From: an uncultured Verrucomicrobia subdivision 3 bacterium | GTDB lineage: Bacteria > Verrucomicrobiota > Verrucomicrobiae > Limisphaerales > UBA11358 | Length of the DNA: 52,792 nt | Reading direction: 5' to 3' | Assembly (NCBI GenBank): GCA_903921455.1 | Contig: CAIXPZ010000020.1 | Location: 1-52,792 of the forward strand | Shown: positions 1-13,400 of the stretch, piece after piece | Layout of the letters: each line of letters opens with the position of its first letter | Position numbering within the stretch: position 1 is the stretch's first letter | Position numbers and translations under genes: made by a program | The notes under the pieces: model-generated | Database searches by the model: none | What the model saw: the letters and a program-made list of their open reading frames with translations, nothing else | Told to the model about the DNA's origin: nothing

Positions 1-45
1 CCAGTTTTACGGTTTTTGACGGCAGCCGGTGATGGCCATGTGACT

Positions 46-85
46 ATTTGTTACGATTTGATACTTTTTGATACGATTTGATACC
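46..85. repeat. Decanucleotide array 1
   Basis: Four consecutive 10-nt units with consensus ATTTGATACG and one or two changes per unit. A second decamer array of different sequence lies at 446-485. Confidence 0.7.
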
Positions 86-195
86 CCGTTTTAAAAATGC
101 CGAAAACGAACAAAAGGTAACATGGATGCCACAAGGGAAAGAGATCATGAGTTTTCATGCAACTGCCGACGGCGGCGGTGAACCGCGTGGTCTTA

Positions 196-305
196 CGAAC
201 AGCTCATGGGATTTTTCGGCGGGACGCCGAAAAAGACCCGCGAGACGCGGGTGCTACAGCAGCCAGCGCCCCGCCTACCTGGGCCTGATCAGTTTCTTTA
301 CCAGC
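196..305. repeat. Double-hairpin dispersed repeat, copy 1
   Basis: Bases 211-270 are identical to 7309-7368. The shared core contains two perfect stem-loops with 3-nt loops: a 10-bp stem at 212-234 (TTTTTCGGCG arm) and a 7-bp stem at 236-252 (ACCCGCG arm). Similarity continues more loosely on both sides, from the GAACAG before the core to the TTTCTTTACCAGC after it. The form is that of a REP-like non-coding repeat. No coding role is apparent. Confidence 0.8.
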
Positions 306-445
306 ACCCGAGGCAACTTTTGTAAGTGCTTGATAGAGCATCCAAAACTTTACCTTTTCTTTACCACTTTTATATTTTTAGGGGTAAAATTTTCAAACGA
401 ATCAGGGCCAAACCGAGGGAGCCGGCGTGAGCCGACGGCGCACGC

Positions 446-485
446 AGGTTACCAGAGATTACCAAAGATTACCAAAGGTGACCTG
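446..485. repeat. Decanucleotide array 2
   Basis: Four 10-nt units with consensus AGATTACCAA. The first and last units diverge and the middle two are identical. Together with the array at 46-85 it brackets the double-hairpin repeat. Confidence 0.7.
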
Positions 486-601
486 AGATGAATTTTTTAG
501 GATTCCTGGTGGCCGGGTGAAGCCCCCCCGGCAACACAGAACGGTGTCGCCACAAAATCCCGATGTCAAAGAACGGCCATGCGCACTGCGCGGAACCCCA
601 A

Positions 602-694
602 CCATCTGCCATCTCCCATCTGCCTTGGTATAGAGTTCCGCCTTCCGGCGGAGGGCAACGGCAATTAAAAATTATTAATTCAAAATTAAAAATG
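602..694. repeat. Twin heptamer-array element, intergenic copy
   Basis: Units of CCATCTG (602-622, three, one with a change) are followed by a spacer containing the hairpin CCGCC-TTCC-GGCGG (638-651), then four AATTAAA-like units (663-690). Array, GC-rich spacer and second array of a different heptamer is the same architecture seen in the pseudopilin leaders (20859-25420) and beside pilT (30249-30343), although the heptamers differ. Confidence 0.7.
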
Positions 695-994
695 CGTGAC
701 GGCGCCGCATAAACGCGGAACTCCCAGCCACCGCCAGCCCGCCACCCAGTGACCGCTATGCGGTCAGGTCAAGCCGCAGCGCGGCTTGACCCACCGGCGA
801 CCCACCGGTTGGCCAAAGAACTAAATGTATCGTAACTTATGGATACACCATTGTCCAGAGAAATTATTTCGATCTGAGACCGGAAGCAAGGGCGTGTTTT
901 CATATTACGGAGGGCGGCCGTCCCAGCCGCTGCCAGACTAACTGACTCGGGGATTTCACCGGGTTCGACCACGGTTTTGCCCGCGCGAGTTGCA

Positions 995-1064
995 GCGCCC
1001 GAGGACGGGCGCACTTCGCAGTCATTTTGAAAATACGCCTGAGGGAGGACGCCCGCTCCGGGCG
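995..1064. repeat. GC-rich hairpins downstream of the TPR gene
   Basis: There are two perfect inverted repeats: GCGCCCG with loop AGGA (995-1012), and CGCCCG with loop CTC (1050-1064). They lie 60-130 bases past the stop of the minus-strand TPR gene. Neither has a following T-run, so an intrinsic terminator is only a possibility. Confidence 0.45.
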
Positions 1065-1125
1065 GCGCGGGAAAGGCTGGAAAATCATCCGGGCGCGCGG
1101 GCGCGCTCCCGGTTCCATGGCGGCT

Positions 1126-3699
1126 TCAGTTTTTGGAGGCCCCCAAGGACGCTCGTTTCTTTTCCAACGAATCCTGCAACTGCGGGAGCAACCGTTCCAT
1201 CCGATCAATGAATTTGTCCACGTTGCCCTCGCCCGTTGTCGTCATGAGCGGCAACGCCTGCAGACCCGCCTTCTTGGCCCAAAAGGCATCGGAGCCGGGG
1301 TCATAGACCACGTCCCAATACAATTCCAGCGCCTGCAACTGCAAAGGCTTGCGGGCCTCCGCAGCGGCCGCCTCAGCCTTTTTTTCCAGCGTCCGCCCCC
1401 AGCCCACCTGCGCGCGATTGCGGAGCGCTCCGCCGGCGAACCGGGAATTGACCACCTGCGCATAGGCATTGGTGGCCGCGTCCAAGGCGCCGAGCTGCAG
1501 GCAGCAATCGCCCAGCTCACTGGCCGCCAGCGCGCCGGATTCATTGGCGGGGTTGGCCGAACAAATTTGCGCAAACACGTTGGTCGCCAGCTCAAAATTA
1601 GCGAACGGCCGGTTGGTGTCCGGCGAATCCAGCCGCATCAGCACGCCGCCATAGGCGAACAGCGCCTGAGTGGCCAGCGACGGCGGACAATTGGTATCCG
1701 CCAGCATTTTGGCGAGGTAATTTTTGGCGTCCTCAAAACCCAGCCGCCCCACCGCGGCACGCCCCGCCATCAACTGCGCGGGAAAATACAAGGTGGAGGT
1801 TTTCCAGGCCGGCGTCTGGAAGATCAATTCGTAGTTCGTCTCGGCGCCGATAAAGTTGCCGGCGCGGAACAGATGATCCGCCACCCACCACTGCGCCAGC
1901 GGCGCGTTGGTGTCCGCCGGAAAGCGGCCGACAAACGTCGTGAAGAGCTGAAACGCATTCGTTTCGCGGCCCGCCTGATAATTGGCCCAGCCCACCGCGT
2001 AGGCCACCGACGGAACGAATTCGTTCGTGGGATAGTTTTTCAACCAGCCCTCGTAATTGGTGATGGCGGCCGGCCAGTCCTGTCCGCGCTCAAAGGTCCG
2101 CGCCACCGCCAGCGCCACCTGCGGCTGGAGCGCGGAGCCGGGGAACCGCCGGGTGAACTCGCGAAACACGCGCAGCGCATTGGTCGGCGACGAAAAGTCG
2201 GAAAACCCTTCGCCCAGCAACAACTGCCCGCGGTCGGCAAACTCACTCGCGGAATCATTTTGCAGCAGCCGGCGCATCGCCGCCTCCGCGCCAGCGGCAT
2301 CCTCCAATTTCAGATCGGCGCGCAGAATCTGGTAAAGCGCGCGAGCCCCCAGCGACCGGGCGACCTCCGGAAACGCCGCATACCCGTCCAGCACGGCCAG
2401 ATAATTCTGCCGCGCGCCGGCGAAATCCTTCAGCGCGAACAAGGCGTCACCGCTTTTGAACCGGGCCACGGCCTGATCGACCGACACCGGCAACCGCTGC
2501 ACCGCCGCCTGAAAATCCACCAGGCTCTCGGCGTATTTTTCCGCCTGCCAATTGCACCAACCGCGATCCAGGCTCGCCTTGCCCGTCAGCGGACTGTTCG
2601 TAAACACGCCGATGAACTGATCGAAATTGGTCTGGGCCGAGGCCAATTGATCCGGCGAGGCCGTCGCCAGGAAACTTTTCAGGTGCAACTCGCCCAGCGT
2701 CACGAGCACCAGTTCCGCCACCGGGGAACCGGGAAACTGCGCCAGATATTTTTCCAGGCTGGCGGTTGAATTCGTGTAATCGCCCTGCACCGCCGCCAGC
2801 GCCGCAATTTTCAGAATGGCCTCGCGCTGGCGCTCCACCGGCGCAGTGTTCGTCAGGTTGACCGACCACTCCGCGGCGGCGGCGGCGTAGCGTGATTTTT
2901 TTTCCAACACCGTGGCGCACATCGCCACGCTGTCGGCCAAACGCCCGGCATGGTTCACGGAATCCGTCAGGTTCGTCGCCACGCCGAGCGCCGCGTCGAG
3001 CTCATTCAAGCCCAGCTTGACCTGATACAGCAGATTCAAGCGCTCCCAGTCCTGCTCCGGCGCCAGGGTCCCGGGGTTCAACAAATCCAGAAGGTTTCCC
3101 GCCGCCGTAAAATCGGCCTGCGCCAGCTTGGATTGCGCCAGGGAAAGCCGGCCGTTGATGACCAGGGCATTGTCCGGGTCAAGCCGCGCCGCCGCGGCAA
3201 AAACGCCATTCGTCGCCTCCAACAGGGCATCGTGGCGGGGCCAGTCGGGAAAGCGGGCATACGCCGCCGCCGCCTCCACCACCGCCGTCAGGCGCAAGGG
3301 CGAATCGGGGAAATTCCCGGCAAGGGAAGCAAAGGTGCCGGCGGCGTTGGTATAGTCGCCGGCCGCGAATTGCGCCTCGCCGAGCCAATAAGCGTAACCA
3401 TCGGCGAGCGAACCGGCCCCCGCCACCCGCGACGCCAACAAAGCGCCGGCGGCGGCATACTGGCCCTGTTTGAACAGCGCCTGCGCCTGCAACAAGACCG
3501 CCTGCGGCACGCGCCCGGACTTAGGGAAGTGCTGGATGAACTGGGCGAACCCCGCCTCCGCGCGACCCCAGTTGCCATCTTGAAACGACACCGTCGCCGC
3601 CGCGTAAGCACGGTCCTCGCGGGCGCCCGCCGCCAGCAGCGGTCCGCCGCCCAGGGCGAAGACCGACAAAACCAAAAGCCATTGCCGCAATAAAGCCAT
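1126..3699 (-). CDS. Secreted tetratricopeptide-repeat protein
   Basis: The 857-residue protein starts at ATG 3699. A hydrophobic signal peptide (about residues 1-24, ending near LLAAGA) is followed by helical repeats over nearly the whole length. Recurrent features such as GRAEAGFAQFIQHFPKSG, YTNAAGTFASLAGNFPDSP and FAGARQNYLAVLDGY match the TPR pattern of BamD/YbgF-like periplasmic proteins. A charged coiled segment ends the protein (MERLLPQLQDSLEKKRASL). TPR proteins of this kind act as periplasmic or outer-membrane scaffolds; which complex this one serves cannot be read from the sequence. It is the last gene of a long minus-strand run, about 315 bases beyond uvrA, and is probably transcribed separately. 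No Shine-Dalgarno sequence is obvious. Confidence 0.85.
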   Translation of the reverse strand: MALLRQWLLVLSVFALGGGPLLAAGAREDRAYAAATVSFQDGNWGRAEAGFAQFIQHFPKSGRVPQAVLLQAQALFKQGQYAAAGALLASRVAGAGSLADGYAYWLGEAQFAAGDYTNAAGTFASLAGNFPDSPLRLTAVVEAAAAYARFPDWPRHDALLEATNGVFAAAARLDPDNALVINGRLSLAQSKLAQADFTAAGNLLDLLNPGTLAPEQDWERLNLLYQVKLGLNELDAALGVATNLTDSVNHAGRLADSVAMCATVLEKKSRYAAAAAEWSVNLTNTAPVERQREAILKIAALAAVQGDYTNSTASLEKYLAQFPGSPVAELVLVTLGELHLKSFLATASPDQLASAQTNFDQFIGVFTNSPLTGKASLDRGWCNWQAEKYAESLVDFQAAVQRLPVSVDQAVARFKSGDALFALKDFAGARQNYLAVLDGYAAFPEVARSLGARALYQILRADLKLEDAAGAEAAMRRLLQNDSASEFADRGQLLLGEGFSDFSSPTNALRVFREFTRRFPGSALQPQVALAVARTFERGQDWPAAITNYEGWLKNYPTNEFVPSVAYAVGWANYQAGRETNAFQLFTTFVGRFPADTNAPLAQWWVADHLFRAGNFIGAETNYELIFQTPAWKTSTLYFPAQLMAGRAAVGRLGFEDAKNYLAKMLADTNCPPSLATQALFAYGGVLMRLDSPDTNRPFANFELATNVFAQICSANPANESGALAASELGDCCLQLGALDAATNAYAQVVNSRFAGGALRNRAQVGWGRTLEKKAEAAAAEARKPLQLQALELYWDVVYDPGSDAFWAKKAGLQALPLMTTTGEGNVDKFIDRMERLLPQLQDSLEKKRASLGASKN

Positions 3700-4014
3700 G
3701 TCGGGAATCTAAACGACCGCGGGAAGCGACAAAAGCGGGAAATCCAAAAACAAAGGCAGAAGGAAGAATGCAGAAGGAAGAAACGCGCTGGCGGCAGGGC
3801 TGACCTACGAGCCGTCCAACCCGGCGGCGCCGCAGCGCCGCCCTACCAACCGATGCGTCAATGTTGTTATGATCCGCTATAGGCGACCGGATGCACCCAT
3901 TTGCGTCAAAGCCTTTTTGGTGGTCACGAGGGCGACCGATTGGCACCTATGAAATTAGGCCACATCGGCTTTGGCTAATATTGAGATAGGCCACACCTAT
4001 TCGGCATTGCCCGC
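3700..4014. other. Intergenic region with heptamer array and GC hairpin repeat
   Basis: No gene is visible. Bases 3753-3780 are four heptamers of the AAGGAAG/AAGGCAG type. Bases 3790-3850 contain a GC-rich palindromic stretch (core GGCGGCGCCGCAGCGCCGCC). TAGGCCACA occurs twice, near 3956 and 3985. The region separates uvrA from the TPR gene and may carry the TPR promoter, but no convincing promoter boxes were found. Confidence 0.5.
3753..3780. repeat. Heptamer array
   Basis: Four exact 7-nt steps: AAGGCAG, AAGGAAG, AATGCAG, AAGGAAG. It belongs to the same class of iterated heptamers found in the pseudopilin leaders and in aguA, but here a single array stands alone in intergenic DNA. Confidence 0.7.
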
Positions 4015-7086
<3,072 letters not shown>

Positions 7087-7424
7087 GTTGGTGAATTTCC
7101 CGTCGAAACGGAAAATCACCCTACGACACACGGCGCAAAATGCAAAGCCGGTTTTGAGCAAAACCAAAAACCGGTCGAAAAATCAGTCGAAAACCGGTCG
7201 GTTTCCGCCGGTCGTTTTCCGGTCCATGACCAGACCGAAACCGAGACCGAAACGGGAGCATTCCGTCAACCATGGCAGTTTCGGTTAGCCCGGCGAACAG
7301 CCAAGGGGATTTTTCGGCGGGACGCCGAAAAAGACCCGCGAGACGCGGGTGCTACAGCAGCCAGCGCCATTGCCCGCCTACCGGGCTTCATCATTTTCCT
7401 TACCCGTTTTCTTTACCAGCAAAC
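7087..7424. other. Region upstream of uvrA, repeat rich
   Basis: No gene is seen. Bases 7165-7265 are full of short iterations and palindromes around ACCGGTCG and GACCGAAAC. Bases 7295-7420 are the second copy of the double-hairpin repeat. The uvrA promoter should be here, but I could not identify -35/-10 boxes or a LexA-type box with confidence. The hairpins also lie just past the stop of the giant protease gene at 7425 and may terminate it. Confidence 0.5.
7295..7420. repeat. Double-hairpin dispersed repeat, copy 2
   Basis: Bases 7309-7368 are identical over 60 bases to 211-270. Hairpin stems lie at 7310-7332 and 7334-7350. The flanking GAACAG and TTTCTTTACCAGC ends are also shared with copy 1, with an indel in between. 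It is placed directly downstream of the minus-strand protease gene. On that strand the first hairpin ends in an A-run rather than a T-run, so a terminator role is uncertain. Confidence 0.8.
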
Positions 7425-10400
7425 TTAAGGCAGCAGAATCAACTGGTAGAACTTGGTCAGGAACGTGGTATTGGTGTCCACAAAGGTGAACACACCGTTG
7501 GTCGAAGTGACGGTTCCGGAGAACGGGGTCCAGCTCGGCGGCGCGAGATTGGTGGTCCAGTTCACCTGGAACTGCTCGTTGGTCCAACCGGACCAATGCA
7601 ACGTCATGCCGTTGGTGCCATAAGTGACGCTGGCGAGAACGGGAAGCGGATTGACGAACACAGTGATGAGATTGGTCGCGGACAACGCCGGCATCCCGCT
7701 ATCGGTGACAATCGTAATGATGGAGTTGGTCGTGCCCGCCTGGGCCGTCGTGGGGGTCCAAGTAATGAGGCCGCTGCCGGGATTGATGCTGACACCAACG
7801 GGCGCGCCCGCCAGCGCGTAGGTCAAGGTCTGGGGCGGAAGATCGCCGTCCGTGGCGCCATTGGACACCGTGAGCGTGGCGGTGGGCGTGACAAAATAAT
7901 TCGTCGGCTGCGAACCGAAGAACGGCGCGGTGTTCGGCGCATTGGTCAGGAGCAACAGCCGGTAGAACCGCGTCGGGCCGAAGCCGCCGGTCTGCGTGCC
8001 ATCATCAAAGAAGTTGAACTGCGCATTCGTCGGACCGACCGGGACGTTCGTGTTGTAGCTGACGACCGGGGGATTGCTGAATGCCTGCCAGCTCGCAGGC
8101 GCGAGACTGGTGGTCCATTGCACCTGGAACAAGTCGTTGCTCGGCGCAAACCACGTCAGCAGGAAACCGTTCGTGCCGGCGATGTTCGTGTAAACGATGC
8201 TGGCGATGGGGATAACCGCCGGCACGGGCACGTTGGTGACGATGACGGTGAACTGGTTGGTGGCGCTCAAGGTCTGGTTGGTGAGCGCATACAGATTCGT
8301 ATCCGTCACGACGGTCGTGATGAGATTCGTGCCGGCCAGCAGCGTCAGGGTGAGCACGCCCGTATTCGTATCCACCGCCGCGCCCGAGGGCGGAGCCAGC
8401 AGCGAATACGTCAGCGTGTTGGTGGGAATATCCGAGTCCGTGGCGGCGTTGGTAATGACCAGCGTGGTGCCGGCCAGGACGGTTTGACTGGCCGGAGTGA
8501 GAATGAATTGCGGCGCGACATTCACCTCGTTCACGATGACGGTGAAATTGGTCGTCGCACTCAAGGGCACCGGCGCGCCATTGTCGGTGACGGTGACGGT
8601 GACCTGATTCGTGCCGGGGCCGTCGGCCTCCAGCGGCTTGAGCGTGATGACACCGGTGTTGGTATCAATCAACGCCCACGCCGGAGAATTCGTCAGCGCG
8701 TAAGACAGCGTGTTGGTCGGCAGATCCGCATCCTGCGCCGTGGCCACCACGATATTCGTCGTCAGTTCATCCATCACCACGGTTGGGAACGCATTCGTCC
8801 AGAACGGCGCGGAATTCGATTCGAGGACGGTCACGGTGAAATGGTTGGTCGCGGTCAACGACTTATTAACGAGCGCCCACTGATTCGTATCAGTCGCAAT
8901 CGTGGTGAAGGTATAGGTTCCAGGCCCCTGCGCTTCCGTCGGCGTCCAAGTAATGATGCCGTTGGTGGAGACCTGCGCGTTAGTGACGCCGCCGGAGACG
9001 GACAGCGCATAGGTCCAGGTATTCGTCGGAATGTCGGAATCGCTCGCCGTATTCGTGACCGTCAGCAGCGTCAGTTCGGAGACGGTGAAATTGGTCTGGC
9101 CCGGCACATTGGTCGGCCAATACGGCGGAGTGTTCACCTCGTTCACGACGAGCGTGAAGCTGTTGGTGGTGCTCAAGGCCGGGAAGCCGTTGTCCGTGAC
9201 GACGGTGGTGATGGTGTTGGTGCCGGGGCCGTCCGCTTCCTGCGGCGCGAGCGTGATGACGCCGCTGAAACCGCCGATGCCCGCCCACGCCGGCGAAGGA
9301 CTGATCAGCGAATACTGCAATAGCTGAGCCGGCGTGTTGGAGTCGGCGGCGACGTTGTTGACGAGATTGGTGGTCAGCTCGTTCATCGTGAGCGTGGTGC
9401 CATTGAGACCGTTCGTCCAGAACGGCGCGGTGTTCGTCTGGTTGAGGCCGTAGAGCGAGGACAGCGCCAGGCTATGGAAACCGCCCGCCGCGATGGCGAC
9501 CACATTGCTCAAGTTGGTGGGGTAACCGGTCAACTGACCGGCGCTGGAATCACCCCAGAACAGCACCTTGCCATTGGCCTGCAAGGCCAGGCTGTGATAG
9601 CCGCCGGCGGCAATGGCGACCACGTTCGTCGCCCCGGCGGGCACATTGGTTTGATTGTTGCCGTCGTAACCCCAGGCAACGACCGTGCCGTCATTCCTCA
9701 GCGCCAGATTGTGATAATAACCGGCCGCAACGGCGACCACGTTGGTCAAGCCGGGGGGCACATTCGTTTCGCCATCGCCGTTGTAACCCCAGGCGATCAC
9801 GGTGCCATCATTTTTCAAAGCCAGGCTGTGCAAATCACCCGCAGCTACTGCCACTACATTGGTCAAGCCGATGGGCACATTGGTCTGACCAAAAGAACTT
9901 ACGCCCCACGACGCGACGTTGCCAGTGTCACGAAGTGCCAGACAATGAAAACCGCCGCAGGCCGCCGCCACAGCATTGGTGAGATTTGTCGGAGTATTGG
10001 TCTGCCCGAATTGACCGGAACCCCAAACCAGCACGGTCCGGTCGCTGCGCAAAGCCAGACTGCTTCGCTCGCCGCCGGCCACAGCAACGGCGTTGTTCAA
10101 ACCGGCCGGCACGTTGGTCTGGCCAAAGGTATCGTCACCCCAGGCCACGACAGAGCCGTCGTTGTTCACCGCCAGGCTGAAGTCATACCCGGCACCGACG
10201 CCCACCACCAGATTGGTCAAGGTCGAGGGCAGCGGCGTGGTCTGGCCGAAGAAATCGGCACCCCAGACCACGACGTTGGCCTGGTCAAAAATCTGGTCGA
10301 AGCCGTAGGTCACGCCCACGATGTTACTGACCACGAGCCGGTAGTGATATGGCAGGTTGGTGATGAGGCCGGTGATATTGGTGGTCACAAACACCACGTT

Positions 10401-13400
10401 GTAATTGGTGCCGATGGCAACCGGCGGCGTCGTCACGCCGTAGGCGGTGCTGGTGCCCCACTCGAACCACGCCTGGGCGTCCGTGCCGTTGGCCGTGGCC
10501 ATGCCGTTCAATTGCGCCCCGGCGCCGGTCAACCGCGTGGCCGGCAGCGTCGTGGCAAACGGCGCAGGAGTGGCATACGGATTGGTGAAGATGAGATCAC
10601 CGCCATAATTGGTGCCAAAGATATTGGTGCCGATGGCTTGAAAATGATAGACCGCGCCGGGGGGCGCCAGGCCGGTGACATCATTGGTGACCCACTGGGC
10701 CAAGAGGTAATTATTTGTCAGCAGTGTGCTTGTTGATGAGATCGTTCCGTAATTGGTGGTCAATCCATATTCAAAATAGACCGTGGTATCCCCGCCATTC
10801 GGCGTGACCAACGCCTGGAGCGTCGCGGACCCGGTCACCAGATTCGTCGCCGGCTTGGTGATCACCGTGGGCGAGAAAAACAGCAGATGGAAAGTCACAT
10901 CAATGGCATAGTTAGCCCCGGCGACGTTAGGGTTCTGGACGCCAAGGTAATAAGTGCCCCCGGCCACATTGGTTGAACCGGGCACAAAGTATGCAGGCGG
11001 TGGATTGGTTCCGATTACAGACAAACCGTTGGTGGAGCCTGCGAGTAGTTCAACGTCGTTTGGAGTATTGGTAATCGTCGGCGGGACGTTGGTGCTCCAC
11101 CACAGATTTAACGGCAGCGTGGCGAATAGCAGTGAATTGGTGGCCCAGTCAGCATTAGTTGGTGCGGTGACGAGATACCATTGCGTGGCGCCGCCGGGAA
11201 TGAAGTTTGTCACCGGGCCACCATTGGTCAAGGTAATCGTGGACAAGGTGAAATTGGTGTTGGCAAAGGTGAAATTCAACTGCCAACTCAACAGCGTGGC
11301 GTTATTCGTCGCCCCGGCGCGGGTGTCCAAAATTTCCAACTGCCAGGGATCGCCATTATTCATTTTACCATAGGCGCTGGTATTGATGAGCGGGGACAAT
11401 GACTGTTCTGCCTGATAATAGAGATTGCCCGGCAATTGAATCAGCATCACGTCGTCAATCAGCGCATTCGTATCAAAGGCGAGCATCTGCGCATTCGTGA
11501 ACGTCAAGCCAGTCAAGGCAGCCGCCGAGGCTGCCAGCACCACAGTCGTATTGGTGGAGACGGCGGTAAAGTTATAATACTGAATCATCCAGTCAGCATT
11601 GGTGGACGCCGTTAGCAGACCATTTGTGTCCTCGCTGACAGAACTGGCAAGCCAATAAGTCAACGCATACTTCTGACCCGGCACGGTCGGAACATTGGCT
11701 GAAACCACGCCGTTATCTAATTGCAGATAATTCACTCCGGTATAGGCATTCAGGTTGGTCGCAACCTCAACTTGATTCGTGGCCACGCTCCAGCCGCCAA
11801 AGCCAGCGCCTTGCGTATAGGGTTGAACCGGATAGGCTTCAAAACTGTCGGTCACGATCGAACTGAACACGGTTTGCGGCACCAACGGCGGTGGCGCGAA
11901 CTTGATGGGCGTGGTCGTCAGATTGGTATCTTCGGTGAAGGACAAATAAGCGTAATTTGTCACCACGCCACCCGTCGTATAAGTCCAGACTGTCTTGGGA
12001 TTTGAATTACTGAACTGGTTCATCACGATCGTCAAGTAAGTAGTCGGGAGAATTCCATTTGTAGGCCCATACGGCACGTTGGTGCTGATAGGTTGAGTGT
12101 TTTGCGGGCCACCGCCGCCGCGAGGCGGATTGCTGACCATGCCCGTATCGAAAATCAAAGAGTTCGTGGAAATATTCGTCCCGTAATAGATCGTCATCTG
12201 GTCGGGCGCGGTATAAAAATTATAGGTGATCGGAAACGAGCCAGAAGTGCTGCCGGTATTGATGACGTTGGTATTGGGCTGCGCCGTGCCATTGGCGCTA
12301 ACACTAACCATGTTCGTCGTAACATACGTCGCGCCGCAGCCGTTGGTGCTCTGGCCACCGCGATTTTCCATGAGTAGATAGCGCGTGCCATCGGGACTGA
12401 TCAGGTGAAAAACCAAATCCGAAATGCGCGGATGATCCACGCGCAGGCCAACATTAATGCCTTGAATCTGGTCCGTTCTGGGCACGTCAATGTAGGAATA
12501 GGTCACGGCGTCGTCCAGAATCGGCACGGGGCCGGTTGAAGCGTAATCCACCGCCTCCGCCGCCGAGGCAGAGAACGCGAGCGTGGCAATTACATAGATG
12601 GTCTGCGGCAGAGCGCTGGCATTGTAGAGGCCAATATAATAAGGACCGGGCGTCAGCGGCGGGCCATAGGAAATCGACCCGCCGGGTGGCACGCCATTCA
12701 CCAGGTCAACTTTGGCCAGATAATTGGAGAAGGTCGGATCCGTATTATAGTTCAAATACAGTGTCACGGGCGGCGCAACGGAGGGCGGCACCGTTACGTT
12801 CGTAGCAGCCACTATCAGATTGGTATAGCCCACCGGCACGTCGACATAGTCGTAATACCAGGAATTCGGCTGGACGGTCACATAGACGCCATGCTGCAAA
12901 TCTTGATGCGGCTGCAGCAATAATGATCCTTGAATATTACCCAAAAAACCGGGTGCGTTGTCACTCGCGTGCAAAATCCAGACGCCCTGCCCTTGCTGGC
13001 GAACGTAGCTTTGCAAACTGCCCGGCCCGGCGGTGGGTATGGAATTAGAAACATCTCCCTGCTTACTGTCATCGTAAACCATCGTATAAGTGCCGGGCAA
13101 ATTCGGCGCGTTGTGCGACATGAGATTGACCGAACTGTTGGCGTTGGCCGTAGTGGAATGATTCAAAGACACCGCGATGTCACCGGCGTTTTGCACGGCC
13201 AGGATGTTCGTTACAATGACGCGGCGCATCTCTATCGGATAGATGGCGAGACCAATCGTATTCGTGTAGCCCGGGAGCGAAGCGGGGCCGTCCGGGATTT
13301 CCACTTGGGAAAATTGGACCACTTCACCATTGGTGGTCATCTGGCTAAACGCGACGTTGCTAAACTCCGCAAGGAAGGCGTATTCGGAGGCCATTTGATC

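Larger units (their letters stand above)
1..1125. other. Gene-free region with short repeats
   Basis: I see no credible gene here. Open frames exist, but they run through repeat arrays and hairpins and resemble no protein family. The stretch holds two decamer arrays, one copy of a double-hairpin repeat, a twin heptamer array and GC-rich hairpins, listed separately. It lies downstream of the minus-strand TPR gene, so the hairpins nearest that gene may help end its transcript. Confidence 0.6.

Noticed and set aside
78..491. 137-codon open frame
   Set aside because: It runs through a decamer array, the double-hairpin repeat and a second decamer array. The peptide has no protein-like features.
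1027..2769. 580-codon open frame on the plus strand
   Set aside because: It lies antisense to the TPR gene, is extremely rich in Arg/Gln/Gly, and has no signal, domain or motif. High GC keeps antisense frames open here.
7272..9323. 683-codon open frame on the plus strand
   Set aside because: Antisense of the repeat-rich 3' part of the giant protease; Arg/Gly-rich composition reflects the complementary Thr/Asn codons.
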